A stretch of DNA of 64,000 bases, taken from NCBI GenBank assembly GCA_003952965.2, contig CM025849.1:15365064-15429063 (forward strand), in the 5' to 3' direction. A program made the translations under genes and the position numbers. The notes under the pieces are model-generated. The model was not told the origin of the DNA. It did no database searches and saw nothing but the letters and a program-made list of their open reading frames with translations. The DNA comes from Morella rubra (lineage: Eukaryota; Streptophyta; Magnoliopsida; Fagales; Myricaceae). Shown in pieces: positions 21,505 through 33,060 of this stretch (the stretch's first letter is position 1; each line of letters starts with the position of its first letter).

Positions 21505-21845
21505 TTGCATTTTTGTTGAATAAAAAAATTTGTTCTTTTTTTTTTTTTTCTATTTAGTTGGGAGCCCACAACAAATTCACGTGGTTCGAACCATGAAATA
21601 CCTCAAATGCACAAAGAATGTATGGCCATGTTTGATTTGGTATTGAAAAAATTTTGAAATATAATTTTTTAGGTGTTGTTATTTTTGTTGAATAAAAAAA
21701 TTTGTTCTTAATTTTTTTGGGGAGCCACAACAAATTCACACTTCGAACCATGAAATACCTCCAATGCACAAAGAATGTTTGGTTTTGAAAATATTTTTTT
21801 TATAATGATTAAAAAAAATTTTGAGATATAATTTTTTAGGTGTTT
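21505..21845. repeat. Two tandem copies of a 172-bp unit
   Basis: The phrases 'gttgaataaaaaaatttgttc', 'gag(c)ccacaacaaattcac', 'ttcgaaccatgaaatacctc' and 'tataattttttaggtg' occur in the same order, 172 bases apart (21515 and 21687 for the first). Part of the unit matches block A 17187-17215 ('cttcgaatcatgaaataca'), so the unit is host DNA that was duplicated in block B only. Confidence 0.85.
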
Positions 21846-22345
21846 GTGAGAATGGTGGGTTCACAGAAATGATGGCTGGAAAGAGAAAGTTTTTGAAATT
21901 TATTCTCTTAGAGAATGTGAGAGTAAAAAAGTATATTTGGATAGAAGGTTTTCTGATAGGAGTTTTTATGAGTTTTTGTATTGTTTTTCACAGAAATTGA
22001 GGCCAATGATTAAATAGAAAATTTTATTGAAGATTGAAATGTTTATTTTTTTTTTGAAAAAATAATTTGGATTGTAAAAACATTTTTAAAATAAAAAAAT
22101 GTTTTTAAAATCATTAGCCAACATAGCCTATATATATTTTACCTCCTTATCACTCGAATCTACTCTACAAACTTTCTAGAACGCATTGACAAGCCCTTTT
22201 AAATGAAAAATATTTGTAGCTCAACAGGATACAATGCCCTGAAAATAAAAAAAGTTGCTTCAAAAGTTGTTCCTGTTGATTTTCTTTCAGACCTTTCTTG
22301 CAAAGGGAGACCCCATTAATTTTCTTTCAGATCTTTCTTTTATCG
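21846..22345. other. Block B spacer before the copy B kelch F-box pseudogene
   Basis: No gene. The part 22115-22225 matches 17175-17312 in block A. Just before the start codon the phrase 'attttctttcagacctttctt' is duplicated (about 22265-22295 and 22315-22340), which is not so in block A. Confidence 0.6.
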
Positions 22346-24241
22346 ATGGAGTTGGTTTCTGATCTTCCTGACTATATAATCCGCGCTTGTCTAATACGTA
22401 TGTCGTATGAAGATCTCCCGTAGGTTCAGCTCCCAGAGTTTCATCACCTACGGAAGGACACTGGCCATGCCCAGAAACTCATTGTCATAGCCCAAGCGTG
22501 GGTACAATTAAACCATAGTTTTGGTTTAAGAAAATTCTGCTCACGGGCTCACTATTTATGAACCGGATATGGGTAATTGGCAAGATCTGCCTTTGGCTCT
22601 TGGGATGTACTCCAGCAGATTGCCTGTGTCTGTTTGGTGGGACTTGGCTCGGACTTGGTGTTGATGGGTGGGTGGGATCTTGCGACCCTGAAAATCTCCA
22701 ATTCGGTGTTTGTCTAAGATTTTCTATCTGCAAGGTGGTGCTGTGGGGTCGATATGCCTGGCGGGTGGAGTGCGTGCTTTGAGTACGCGTCCGATACTGA
22801 TAGACAGATGGTTTACGTCGTGGGTGGACATGACAAGAAGAAGATGACACTGAAGTCCACGATTTGCGTATGGCGTGGCCAAAGACAAGTGGTTCATGTT
22901 GCCTGACATGGTGAGAGAGCAGGATTAATGCAAGGCGATGTTTCACGCTGGCAGGTTCCATGTCATCGAAGGCTACAGTACAGAGATGCAAGGTCGGTTA
23001 AAGGGATTTGGATTCAAACCGGATCGTACGGATACAGACACATCCAGACGTATGCCTGAATTGAATCTCAAATAATCCACCACCTCATAGGTCTCCACTT
23101 CATTTAATGATGTCTGTGAGGCATTGGCTTGGTTAAGCTCCTCGCAGAGCCGATCAAGCGCACGTTAGTCCCATTTTTTTCTCTCTTTAGCCGGTCGGAC
23201 CACTAAATAGGTTGTGCGACCAGTCCTCCGATTGGTATGACTGGAACACTTGTTTTTTCGATTTTCTTTCCAAATCCCTCGTTTCAAACCGATTTCAAAC
23301 TCCCCAAATCCCACCCATTTCAAACTTTAACTTCTAAATCCCCAAATTCGACAACTCTCCTCTCCCCTTCTTCTAACTGCTTAGTTGCACTTTTTTTTTT
23401 TGGTTACTGAGAGACTTTGGGAAAAGAAGAAACTGCATGCACAGCCCAAACACGTACTTGTTACATGTCCTGATGCAATGTTTTTATTGCTAGCTGGACA
23501 AAATTCTACTGGTTTGATAAATTTTTATTCTCTCCCTTAACAAAAATAGACTAACTTTATTTTTCCTTCTTATTTTTCTTTAAACTGAAAAACTTTCTTT
23601 CTCAACCAATGATGCCGTCATACCACTAGTTTTGTGGCCACAATGTTTTACATCAATGATGTGGTTCGACCATTAATTTTTGGTGATCTGATTTTTTCCC
23701 TAATAATGCGATCAGACCATTTTTTTTTTATCTCAATGATGCGGTTAGACGAGTATTCTAGTTGTACCGGTCAGAGGACTGGTCGCACAATCTATTTAGT
23801 GGTCTGGTATAACTAAAGATAGAGAAAAAAAAGGGACTAACGCGTGCCAAATGGGCTCTGCAAGAAGCCTAGCTTAGCCAATGTTGTACGGTCTGGTTTG
23901 AATCCAAACCTTGATTCGAGAGGGGCGCTGAAGCATTTGATGTCGCAGCATAGCGGTGGGAGCACGTAAAGGAGGATTTCTTGGATGCTGGCACTTTTCC
24001 AAGGACTTGTGTGGGTGGCAATGACAAAGGGCGAGTGGTTGCTAATCTGCTTGCTGAGTTGTGCCACATTGCTCACACTGTGACATGGCAAGGCAAATTG
24101 CGAGTGATTGGGTGTGCCGGCCGTTTGGTTAAGCCTCACGTCAGTTGCATGTTGGATTTGAGAAGTTATGCATTGATGAAGCTAGAGGCCCCCAAGAAAC
24201 ACGCTGGATATGTTCCCTCAATGTGTTACTGGGAGATTTAA
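22346..24241 (+). pseudogene. Kelch F-box (KFB / SKIP20-like) pseudogene, copy B, split by an inverted-repeat element
   Basis: The F-box start MELVSDLPDYIIRACLIRMS is readable from 22346, so this copy kept the SKP1-binding part that copy A lost. A stop or shift soon follows near 22420. Kelch segments are then recognisable (MGGWD, KISNSVFV, VVGGHDKKKMTLKS), with further shifts from about 22865. At 23001 a 912-bp element interrupts the gene. Coding resemblance resumes at 23913 (AEAFDV, VKEDFLDAGTFPRTC) and runs to a natural-looking C-terminus, GYVPSMCYWEI, at 24241. The gene is dead, but its 3' end is complete. Intact relatives are substrate adaptors of SCF ubiquitin ligases. Confidence 0.86.
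23001..23912. mobile_element. 912-bp non-autonomous element with long imperfect inverted arms
   Basis: The ends read AAGGGATTTGGATTCAAACC and, inverted from the right, AAGGTTTGGATTCAAACC. Further inward the arms keep matching: 'ggcattggct(tgg)ttaagct', 'gcagagcc', 'acgttagtccc' and 'aaatag(g/a)ttgtgcgaccagtcctc', to about 23230 on the left and from 23770 on the right. The middle is non-coding, with repeated 'atgatgcggttcgacc'-like words. It split the copy B kelch gene exactly at codons that copy A keeps joined. A relative with the same order of words lies inverted at about 63280-63655. No clear target duplication was found. Confidence 0.8.
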
Positions 24242-24405
24242 GCTCTCCATATATAGTTGTTGGTCTTCAGTTTTTTCACCGTAGGTTTCAATAAATCTTC
24301 TAAAAGAAGTAGCATTCTAAATAGAATGAGAGATTGATGGGCTTGTTTTCACGTTAATGGCATCCGAAAGATCACAACTGTATATCAATGGCAAGTAAAA
24401 TACTA

Positions 24406-26381
24406 AAATACCCCTTGCCTTCTTATTTTTGATGATGCCAAAGGGGGAGAAAAGTGTCTGTTTGTATGCTGATACCTTGCTCTAATTTGAGGACATTTCA
24501 TTTAATTCTTATGTTGTTTTTTGTCCTCTTTTCAGTTGTATTTTTTTTGGAACCTTGAACAATTATCTGGTTAGTTGTAATGATTATTCAAGCGTTTTAT
24601 AAATTGACTTATTGTGATTATTCTATTATATTATGAATGACCATATGTTTTCAAGTGAATGTGTTCTAAGGGAGTACTTATGAAGATATTGATAAGTGCT
24701 TTGCACTTGATTATGCTTGCCTAAATCTCGCTTCAGGTAGTTACTCTATCTTTTAACTCTTCGTGATATGAAGTCTTGTGATCTGTTTTGGAATTTGAAG
24801 TTTGGGAAGTTTGGAGAAAGGATATAGAAGTGTTGCTTTAAGTTTTGGGAAACCTCCTTTTACAAAGGAATCTCTTGCAAAATTTTTATAAAATCTCAAA
24901 GTCCTTTTTGCTAAAACTATCATGAAAAACTCCTGCTTGCTCTCAGGGGGAGCTTTTCTATTTATTAGCAAATTGTCATTTTTAAAATGGTTTTGTCATC
25001 ATCAAAAAGGGGGAGATTGTTAGCCCAAGGTTGTTCTTACAAACAATCCATTTTGATTTTGATGATAACAAAGTTTTCAAACACGTTCAAGACTTTTAGA
25101 TTTTACATTGAAATTCCTTTTCAAGAAAATTATATTTTTAGAGTATCAAGGTTTCCTTATTCTAAAATCTCTCCAAGAATACTTGATCATCATTACACTT
25201 GTTAATTGATCATCTTTTATATTGTAAGTATTTTTGAGATTTATTGAATTGGGGTAGTTGCTGTTAAAGAACAATTTTTTTCTATCTAAGTGTTGGAAGT
25301 GTCGGACCATAGTGTCGACACATTGGAGGTTGTTTGAACTACTACACCCTTTTTTGTTTGTTTTTCAGGACTTTCTAAGTGTTGACACTGAGACACATAG
25401 TTTTTGACACTGTCTTGTTTTTTTTTGTTTTTGATCATTTGGAAGTTGACTAAGTGTCGACACATTGTCCACTTTATAGACACATTCTAACAGAGAGTTT
25501 ATTTCCAGGCCAAGTTCTAATGTGTTAGCACATACCATCAATGTGTCGACACATTGTGCGATTTTGCAGATATTCTAGAAGCGACGTCAACTCTTCTAAA
25601 AGTCTTGAAATTGTCTCAAATGACCTCCAACGGCACTCAAACTTTACAAGAAGACCCTTTGTGCCCTAAGGGCTTTAAATAGAAGAAGATGGAGAGAGAG
25701 AAAGGTAGAGGTGTGCGCTATTAACTATTGCCCTAATTTTTAGAGAGAGAAAAAGCTTTGAAGAAGAAAGAAGCTCCACCAACCAAGAAAGCTCGTACTC
25801 CCACTTGCAAATACTGTTGCTTTCTTGTGAATCTTGTCTCTTTTCACACCTCAGTACTTCATACTTGTTTATTCAACTTAAAGAGCCTTTACTAAGATTC
25901 CCTTTGTACCCATTCTTGAAAAACACGTGAGTGTTTGGGAAAACACTTGTCCTACTTGTTGGATAGAAGAAATCCTCTAGGTTGTGAGGATTTGTGAGAG
26001 TGAGTTAAAGTGTAAGCTCGAAAAACACTTTGTAAAGGTTCCTTAGCACCCGAGAAGCTAAGGTATACTTACTATTTGGAAGATAGTGAAGAAAGTCCAA
26101 GGAAGTCAATAGCCTTGGGGGTGGACGTAGGCAAGTGTTGGCCGAACCACCTAAAAGTCACGGTGTCATCTCTCTACCCTTATCTCTATTTATTGTTGAT
26201 ATCTATTTGTTGTGCTTGTTTATCTATTCCTTTTATTCTTCGTTATAGTCTTTGATTATATAGATTTACTCTCTTGCTCTTTAGAAAGGGGTCTCTGCAT
26301 ATTCGGTTTTATAAGAAAAAGGATAAATTTTTTTATAAAACCCAATTCACCCCCTTCTTGGGTTGTTTTTGCCCTCTCACA
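24406..26381 (+). mobile_element. 3' end of a SIRE/Maximus-like Ty1/copia element with complete LTR
   Basis: From about 24406 the sequence is the non-coding 3' internal region of a large copia element ('gatgatgccaaagggggaga' is typical). It leads to a polypurine tract AAAAAGGGGGAGAT (25004-25017) and an LTR starting TGTTAG at 25018. A typical late-LTR phrase, 'aaacccaattcaccccc', lies near 26337, and the LTR ends CTCACA at 26381, about 1.36 kb with TG...CA ends. The 5' LTR and coding region are absent. The LTR directly abuts pararetrovirus coding sequence at 26382, so the element probably inserted into that virus copy and a later deletion removed the left part of both. Confidence 0.78.
25018..26381 (+). 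repeat. LTR with repeated GTCGACACATTG words
   Basis: The LTR of the copia element above. Between 25290 and 25560 the words 'gtgtcgacacattg', 'gtgttgacactgag' and 'gtgttagcaca' recur at least six times, giving a palindrome-rich (GTCGAC) zone in the presumed U3. A TATA-like 'ctttaaatag' at 25672 could be the promoter. Confidence 0.7.
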
Positions 26382-29300
26382 GGTCAGTTAAAAAATTGGT
26401 GGGATAGGTACTTAATTACAGAAGAAAAAAATCTAATATTCTATGCTGTTAAAACTGATAATGATAATAATCCTATTACAAATGATGATGGTCATATGAT
26501 ACCTGATTCTATAAGTGCTTTATTATATACCATAACAAAATTTTTTATAGGTGATCCTGTTATTTATAAAGAACGATCTTCTGATTTTCTTTTAAATCTA
26601 AAATGTCCTACTCTTTCTGATTTTCGATGGTATAAAGATGTTTTCTTATCTAAAGTTCTGCAGCAGATGATTGTAATCAAGTATATTGGAAAGAAAAATT
26701 TATAGTTGGTCTTCCTTACTATTTTGCTCAAAAGGTACGTATAAATTTAGCTAATGATGATGGTATTATATTATATCATCAATATACTTATGGTGAAATT
26801 ATTAATATAGTTATTAGAACAGGACTTCTTATTTGCAATGATTTAAAATTAAAGAACACATTAGAACAAGTAAAGAAATGTACCCGTAGAGAATTAGGAT
26901 TCTTTTGTGAACAATATGGATATCCTCCTCTCATTGCTCCTTCAAAACAAAAGAAAAGAAATATAAAATTTTATAAAACTCCATATAGAAAGAAATATAA
27001 GAAATATTTTACCAAACATAATAAGATATCTTCTCCTAAAAAATATAAACGAACATAAAAAAAGAAAGATACTTCTTCTCTTCCCACATGTTGGAAATGT
27101 AGAAAAACTGGTCATTTTGCCGCTAAATGTTATGTTAAAAAATAAATAAAAGAATTAGATATATCTCCTGAGTTAAAACATCAATTGTGTAAGATTTTCC
27201 TTAATAACAATCCACCCAGTATACCAGATAAAGAATATTCCTCACATTCCTCTGATAATTCATCATCCACATCTGAAAATGTACAACTTTGTAATTGTGC
27301 TACAGATAATTGTACATATGACAAACAAATCTTTGTTTTATCAAATACTGATCAATTATTACTAGAAACTATTACACAAATAAAAGACCCTGAAGTACAA
27401 AAAACTTATCTTTTAAAAATGAAAGATTTAGCTACACAATCTTCCCTATCACATGAATCAAATGATATATTTTCTTCATCGGATGTATATTATGATTATA
27501 ATAATATATTAGCTAGATTCTCTTCTAAAAATAGTAAACCTGTTACTATAACAGATCTTCAAAAAGAAATTCAAATACTTAAACAAGAGATTAAACAATT
27601 ACGAAATACTCAACTCAGCTTTACAAAAATCACAGATCAATTATTAACTGAAATATGTCTTCTTAAAACACAAAAAGAAGATAATAGTTTACAAATATCA
27701 GACTTGCCCTCTACTTCTGAATATCCTCCAATAATTCCCTCTGAATCTTTTATTCAACTAATTGATAGAATCATTTTTCAGAAATGGTATGCTGAAATAA
27801 ATGTTCGTATCAAAGATTATTCTTTTAATACTATAGCTTTAATTGATTCTGGTGCTGATTTAAATTGCATTCAAGAAGGATTAATTGATTCTAAATATTT
27901 TGAAAAAACTACTGAGAAATTATCTCAAGCTGATGGTCAAAAAATGATAATTAATTATAAAATACCAAATGTACATATTTGCAATAATGGCTTTTGTTTT
28001 CAAACTACTTTTGTCTTGGTTAAGAATTTATCTTCTAAGGTCATATTAGGAAATCCTTTTCTTGCTTTACTTTACCCTTTTATTGTTATTGAAGATGGAA
28101 TAACTTCTAAAGTATTAGGTCATGACGTCACTTTTAAATTTTATTATCCTTTTTTTACAAGAGATATTCAAACTTTAAGAAATATTTCTATTACAAAAGA
28201 AATTAAGATATTAAATCAATATAAGATTCATCGAAAAAGATCACATTTATTATTTCTACAACAAGAAGTTAATTATAAATAGATTGAAGCACAAATCCAA
28301 GATAATTCTATTAAAGAAGAAATTCTAAAATTTCAAAAATTATTAGAAGATACTATATGTTCATCACTTCCTAATGCTTTTTGGAATAGAAAACAACATA
28401 TTATAACTCTTCCTTATGAACCAGAATTCTCAAAAAGAAATATCCCTACCAAAGCTCGTCCAATACAAATGAATCAAGAATATTTAGAAATCTGTAAAAA
28501 GGAAATTCAACTTATTATTAGAAAAAGGCCTTATTCGTCCTTCTAAATCTCCATGGAGTTGTGCAGCCTTTTATGTTATGGGTCAAGCTGAATAGAACGA
28601 GGTGTTCCTCGTCTAGTCATTAATTATAAACCTTTAAATAAAGTTTTACGGTGGATAAGATATCCTATTCCTAATAAAAAAGATTTACTCACTCGTCTAC
28701 ATGATGCATGCATTTTCTCTAAATTTGATATGAAATCTGGATTTTATCAAATTCAGGTGGCGGAGAGTGATCAATATAAAACTGCTTTTACTGTTCCTTT
28801 TGGTCATTTTGAATGGAATGTTATGCCCTTGGTTTAAAAAATGTTCCTTCAGAATTTCAAAATATTATGAATGATATATTTAATCCTTATACTTCATTTG
28901 CTCTTGTTTATATAGATGATGTTCTAATTTTTCAAAATCTATTAAACAAAATTGGTATCATCTTAAGAAATTTCAGAAAATAATTCAAGATAATGGATTA
29001 GTTGTTCTGCCCAAAAAATAAAATTATTTCAAACCCAAGTTAGATTCTTAGGACATAACATATATCAAGGCACTATTAAGCCTATATCACGTGCCATTAC
29101 ATTTGTAGATAAATTTCCTGATAAAATAACTGATAAACAACAATTACAACGATTTCTTGGATAGTTTAAATTATATTGGTGAATTTTATAAAGATTTAAG
29201 AAAAATATGCAAACCATTATTTAATTGATTAAAGAAAACACCTTCTCCATGGACAGATCAACATACAGCTATAGTAAACAAATTAAAAAAACATGTTAAA

Positions 29301-29708
29301 CATTTACCATGTTTAGGCATTGCATCTCCTCATGCATTCAAGATAGTAGAAACTGATGCATCCAACATTGGTTATGGTGGCATGTTAAAACAACGCATGC
29401 ATGATATAGATAAAGAACAGATAGTACAATATCATTCTGGTGCATGGAATACTACACAGCAAAGATACAACACAGTTAAGCAAGAAGTTTTAGCCATAGT
29501 ACTTTGTGTGTCAAAATTTCAAGATGATTTATTAGACCAAAATTTTTTAATTCGTGTTGATTGTAAAGCAGCCAAAGAAATATTACTTAAGGATGTTCAA
29601 AATCTTGCATCCAAACATCTTTTTGCCAGATGGCAAGTCATTCTCTCTGTTTTTGATTTTGATATTGAACATATAAAGGTTCATATAACTCAATCCTTGA
29701 TTTTTTAA
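26382..29708 (+). pseudogene. Endogenous pararetrovirus (Caulimoviridae) polyprotein relic: capsid, protease, RT, RNase H
   Basis: The reading order is that of a petuvirus/florendovirus-like polyprotein. A capsid region from 26382 starts at a WWDRYL motif. A CCHC zinc knuckle (C-x2-C-x4-H-x4-C) lies at 27089-27130. A 365-codon open stretch at 27185-28282 holds an aspartic protease with an intact D-S-G at 27845. Reverse transcriptase spans about 28290-29230, with an intact Y-I-D-D at 28909-28920. RNase H begins with a T-D-A-S motif near 29358 and ends at 29708. Lesions: a frame change near 26660, stops at about 27055, 27142 and 28280, and several shifts and stops inside RT. The movement-protein region is absent. 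RT/RNase H order with a capsid knuckle and no integrase separates it from LTR retrotransposons. It cannot make a functional product. Confidence 0.87.
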
Positions 29709-29730
29709 CTCGTGAATTCTTACAGGGAAA

Positions 29731-31051
29731 ATGAGTTCTTCTCAGTCTTCCTCTTCAAATACCAAAAAATGATTTACTGCTGATTTCCTTGCAGATAATG
29801 TTTTCCTTCCATTTCCTTTTCATGGTCCTTCTCCATCCCATACTCCTCGACCTAATCTACGACCTGGATCCCTTCCACTCCACAATAATTTTATTGTTTT
29901 TGGCCAGATACCTCCAATAACAGGTCCTAGAGTTTCCCCTCCTCTTCCCCCAATGAAATCAACTCTCAATCAAACGATACAATCCTCATCCTCTTCTGTT
30001 TCATCACTACCTTGCAACCCAAATGAAACCATGATATCAAAAGCTTATATAAGACATGTAGCATATATAGAAGATCCATATCAATCACTGAGTGATCCAT
30101 ACCAAATAGCTTCACAGATATTACCACCTGGATGGAATTATGTTCAAAAAAATCCAATGTTTACACAAGCTTTTTACCAATATGTTTTGCATGATACAAA
30201 ATCTGTTGAATTTGAATAAACCCCTTGTAAGTATGATTCTTCAAAAATTGGTTTTTCAAAATTCACGATACGAAGGATAATATCTTCCAAGGAATGTGGT
30301 CAACCATGGACTCTTCGAGCCCTATTTGTACTATTTAAGAATTTAAAACATATAACATATTATGACTACATTGACGCATGAACTTTTTCTTTACTTTTTG
30401 ATAACCAAAACCATTGTCATATGTGGTTCATAAGATTTAAAGGATTTCAATGTCCAGAACCGATGCCCCATTGGTTCATCTAGTGGTGGGAACGTTTTGG
30501 TCCTGAAGATAAACTTTTCCCGTTACCTCTCAAACAAGCCTTTGATCAATGGGCCTTAAACCCTCATGATACCCCTTCATTAGAAAAATACCCTGCCATG
30601 AAAAACCCTCCATACAAAGAAATACCACTCCTTCTTCGTTTCTTTATCCAATTTAATTTGTTACCATGGATATTCAGCTGGACATTTACTTTTACCCAAG
30701 AAAATAAAGCCAAAATCCTTTCCCAGAAATTCTTTGTCAAGTGGTGGACTGTTTTTACTACTAATAATGCATTAATGCCATCAATCAAGCCAAGATCCAA
30801 ATAGCCAATCACCCCCAGTTCCTTTCCCAAAAAAGCCAGATACAAGCTAAACTTGTTGCTGCTAAATCTCGAGATGAATACAAGAAAGAATTACTGGAAG
30901 TACTTTCTCAATTATCTGAAGAAGATACTACTGTTGAAGATACTGCTGCATCCAATGATAAAGAACCATTATATTACGATGATGCTCAAGATCCCTATGC
31001 TGGATATGAAATAGAACTTTCCTCTGAAGATATTGAAGATATTCAACGATA
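29731..31051 (+). pseudogene. Second (3') open frame of the endogenous pararetrovirus, broken
   Basis: Twenty-two bases after the RNase H stop, a new ATG (29731) opens a frame that stays in register for more than 1.3 kb. It is cut by in-frame stops (29770, 30217, about 30379 and others). The product would be Ser/Pro-rich at the start and Trp/Phe-rich in the middle, and strongly acidic at the end (…EDIEDIQR before the stop at 31049). Some Caulimoviridae known only from plant genomes carry a separate 3' frame of unclear function in this position. I cannot assign a role. Placement, strand and composition argue that it belongs to the same virus copy. Confidence 0.6.
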
Positions 31052-31946
31052 GCTTATTGAAGGATAAAAAGGTCATTTTCGATAATGTTGCCGACATTTG
31101 CTGTTCATGATACTGTAGCCAAAGTAAATTAATTTTAGATTTAATTTTTAATTTTAAAAAAATATGCATATTTATATTTATTTTAACGACACGTGTCACA
31201 TTGTGCTTAGGCAAGATGAATTTTTTGTTAAATAAGTCTAACGGCATTGGGTCCAGTGAGTTTCAATACCAAAATGGTAAACCGAGTGAGCTTTTTTAAA
31301 ATCCAGTGTGTTTTTTAAAAAGGCGCTAAAACCTAGTGTGTTATTTGTAAATTTCCCTAAAACCAATGTCACTTTATCCTTTTCTTTTGGAATTCAGTTG
31401 CTTCCTTTCTTCACTCTCTTTTTTCTTCTTCCTTAAGCTCTCTTTTCTACTTCACTAAACCAGGACAACGTGAAGTGTTATTCCAGGCCATTTAAATAAA
31501 TCTTTTAACTATCGTAAAAGTCTATGCAAGTTTAATGTAGGCTTTAGACTAGTCATAGTTGGAAATAGATGACTACAAACGTTTAAAAGATAACTACGAG
31601 AGGGGTGTAAAAAATCTATTGCAACCACCAACAATGATGGCCCAAAATTGTGAGCTCTCTTACTCTCCCCAAGTAAGGCCTGTAGCAAGCCCAACACCAC
31701 TACTAAAAATATTGCAACATTTTAGTCAAATATTTCTCAAATATTTCACTTTCATTATATATATAAACAACTTAGAATTAATTGACCAGGAGAATAGATA
31801 TAATCAAAAGAGATAAATATTGTGATGCAAATCATAACATGGCAAAAAAAAAAAACTTTCTTTTTATTTTTTTATTTTTACAAAAAAATAAGAAGGGCAT
31901 GAAAAAAATATATCACTTTTTGCTATTGATCATAATCTATTGCAAG
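31052..31946. other. Spacer after the pararetrovirus
   Basis: The first about 100 bases ('catttgctgttcatgatactgtagcc') may be viral intergenic DNA. The region at 31250-31370 repeats 'cc(a/t)agtg(a/t)g(t/c)tt' phrases. Nothing coding is recognised up to 31946, although short open frames exist on both strands. Confidence 0.4.
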
Positions 31947-33060
31947 CTAGAAAATAAGTGGGAGGTGCATTACATCCATCTTGTTCCTAGGTGCTTTAGG
32001 CTCAGGAATAAATAAACTCATAATAAGGAATGGATCCTTCGTACACTTCCATGGTGGGAGATTATAAGGTATCAACACTATTAGCCAGATGCTGTAAGTC
32101 ATACTCGTGTTTGCAAAAGGATTGAAGCCATAACTTGCAAGGCCTAGGCGAACATTGTGAGGCTTTTGAGCAAACCAAGGGTGATTCTTATCAAACTCTT
32201 TCCAAACTTGTGAGTCAACTAGATGCCTCAATGTATTTGGATCAGAGGATCGTCCTTCAAGATGCCACCTCATGTCCAGGGCTGTTGGCTTAGACATGAA
32301 TAACCTATGAAGCCGTGGCTTTAATGGAAAGTATCGCAAAAACTTACACAAAATATTTTCCTTCCACCCACTATCAAAAGTCCATCTAGACTCCCCACAA
32401 ATAAAACAATCTTCTTGGTCGGCATGCTCTTTCCAGAAAAGTATACAATCATTCTTGCAAATATGAATCTTTTCATAGCTAAAGCCTAATCCCCGTTATA
32501 ATTACTTTGCCTCATAGTGTGAGTTTGGCAGCTCAACTCCCATCTCCTCGAATGCAGTGTTTAACAAATGAAACGTCATATTGAAGGCCTTGATACTCAT
32601 ATTGTTGAGGGTTTTCATATGCAAGAGCTTAGTGATAAAAGACAACTTTGAGAACTTCATACATATCGGATAGAGTGGACATTGAGCATCCTCCAACAAG
32701 CCTAGAAAACTTATGGGAGCATTATTTGGTTGACCGTGTGGAAGAGAGCTATTAGAAGGTTGATCGATGTTGGTCTCAGCGAAAGTCCCCATAAACACAT
32801 CATTTGACAGTGGTTGCATCTCATCCACATCTTCTAACACATAATCGTTATCGTCACAGTCGTGCAATACCGGACCACCCAATATTTCCTTCTCCCCATG
32901 GAAGATCCACTCCATGTAAGACTGGTCAAATCCATTTAGCCATATATGGTCTTGCACTATGTCAATGCCCTTGTAATATTGATTACAACACTTTCGACAT
33001 GGACACCTTATCCTATTGGCCCTGTCTACGTGATTGGCCCCAAACGAAGGAATTTCTCTA
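31947..33060 (-). pseudogene. CACTA (En/Spm) transposase fragment, TNP2-like
   Basis: On the minus strand the zinc-binding start CPCRKCCN is readable near 33010-32985, then an acidic, low-similarity stretch. An interruption (stops near 32500) follows, and then the highly conserved TNP2 block FLRYFPLKPRLHRLFMS, MRWHLEGRS, VRLGLASYGFNPF, IWLIVLIPYNLPPW and MSLFIPEPKAP (32351-31947). The catalytic C-terminal half and element ends are missing; the sequence stops in the middle of the domain. It is an inactive fragment of an autonomous CACTA element. Confidence 0.88.

Noticed and set aside
26274-26381. Start of the open frame running into the pararetrovirus
   Set aside because: The first about 35 codons are copia LTR DNA read in frame by chance; viral text begins at 26382.
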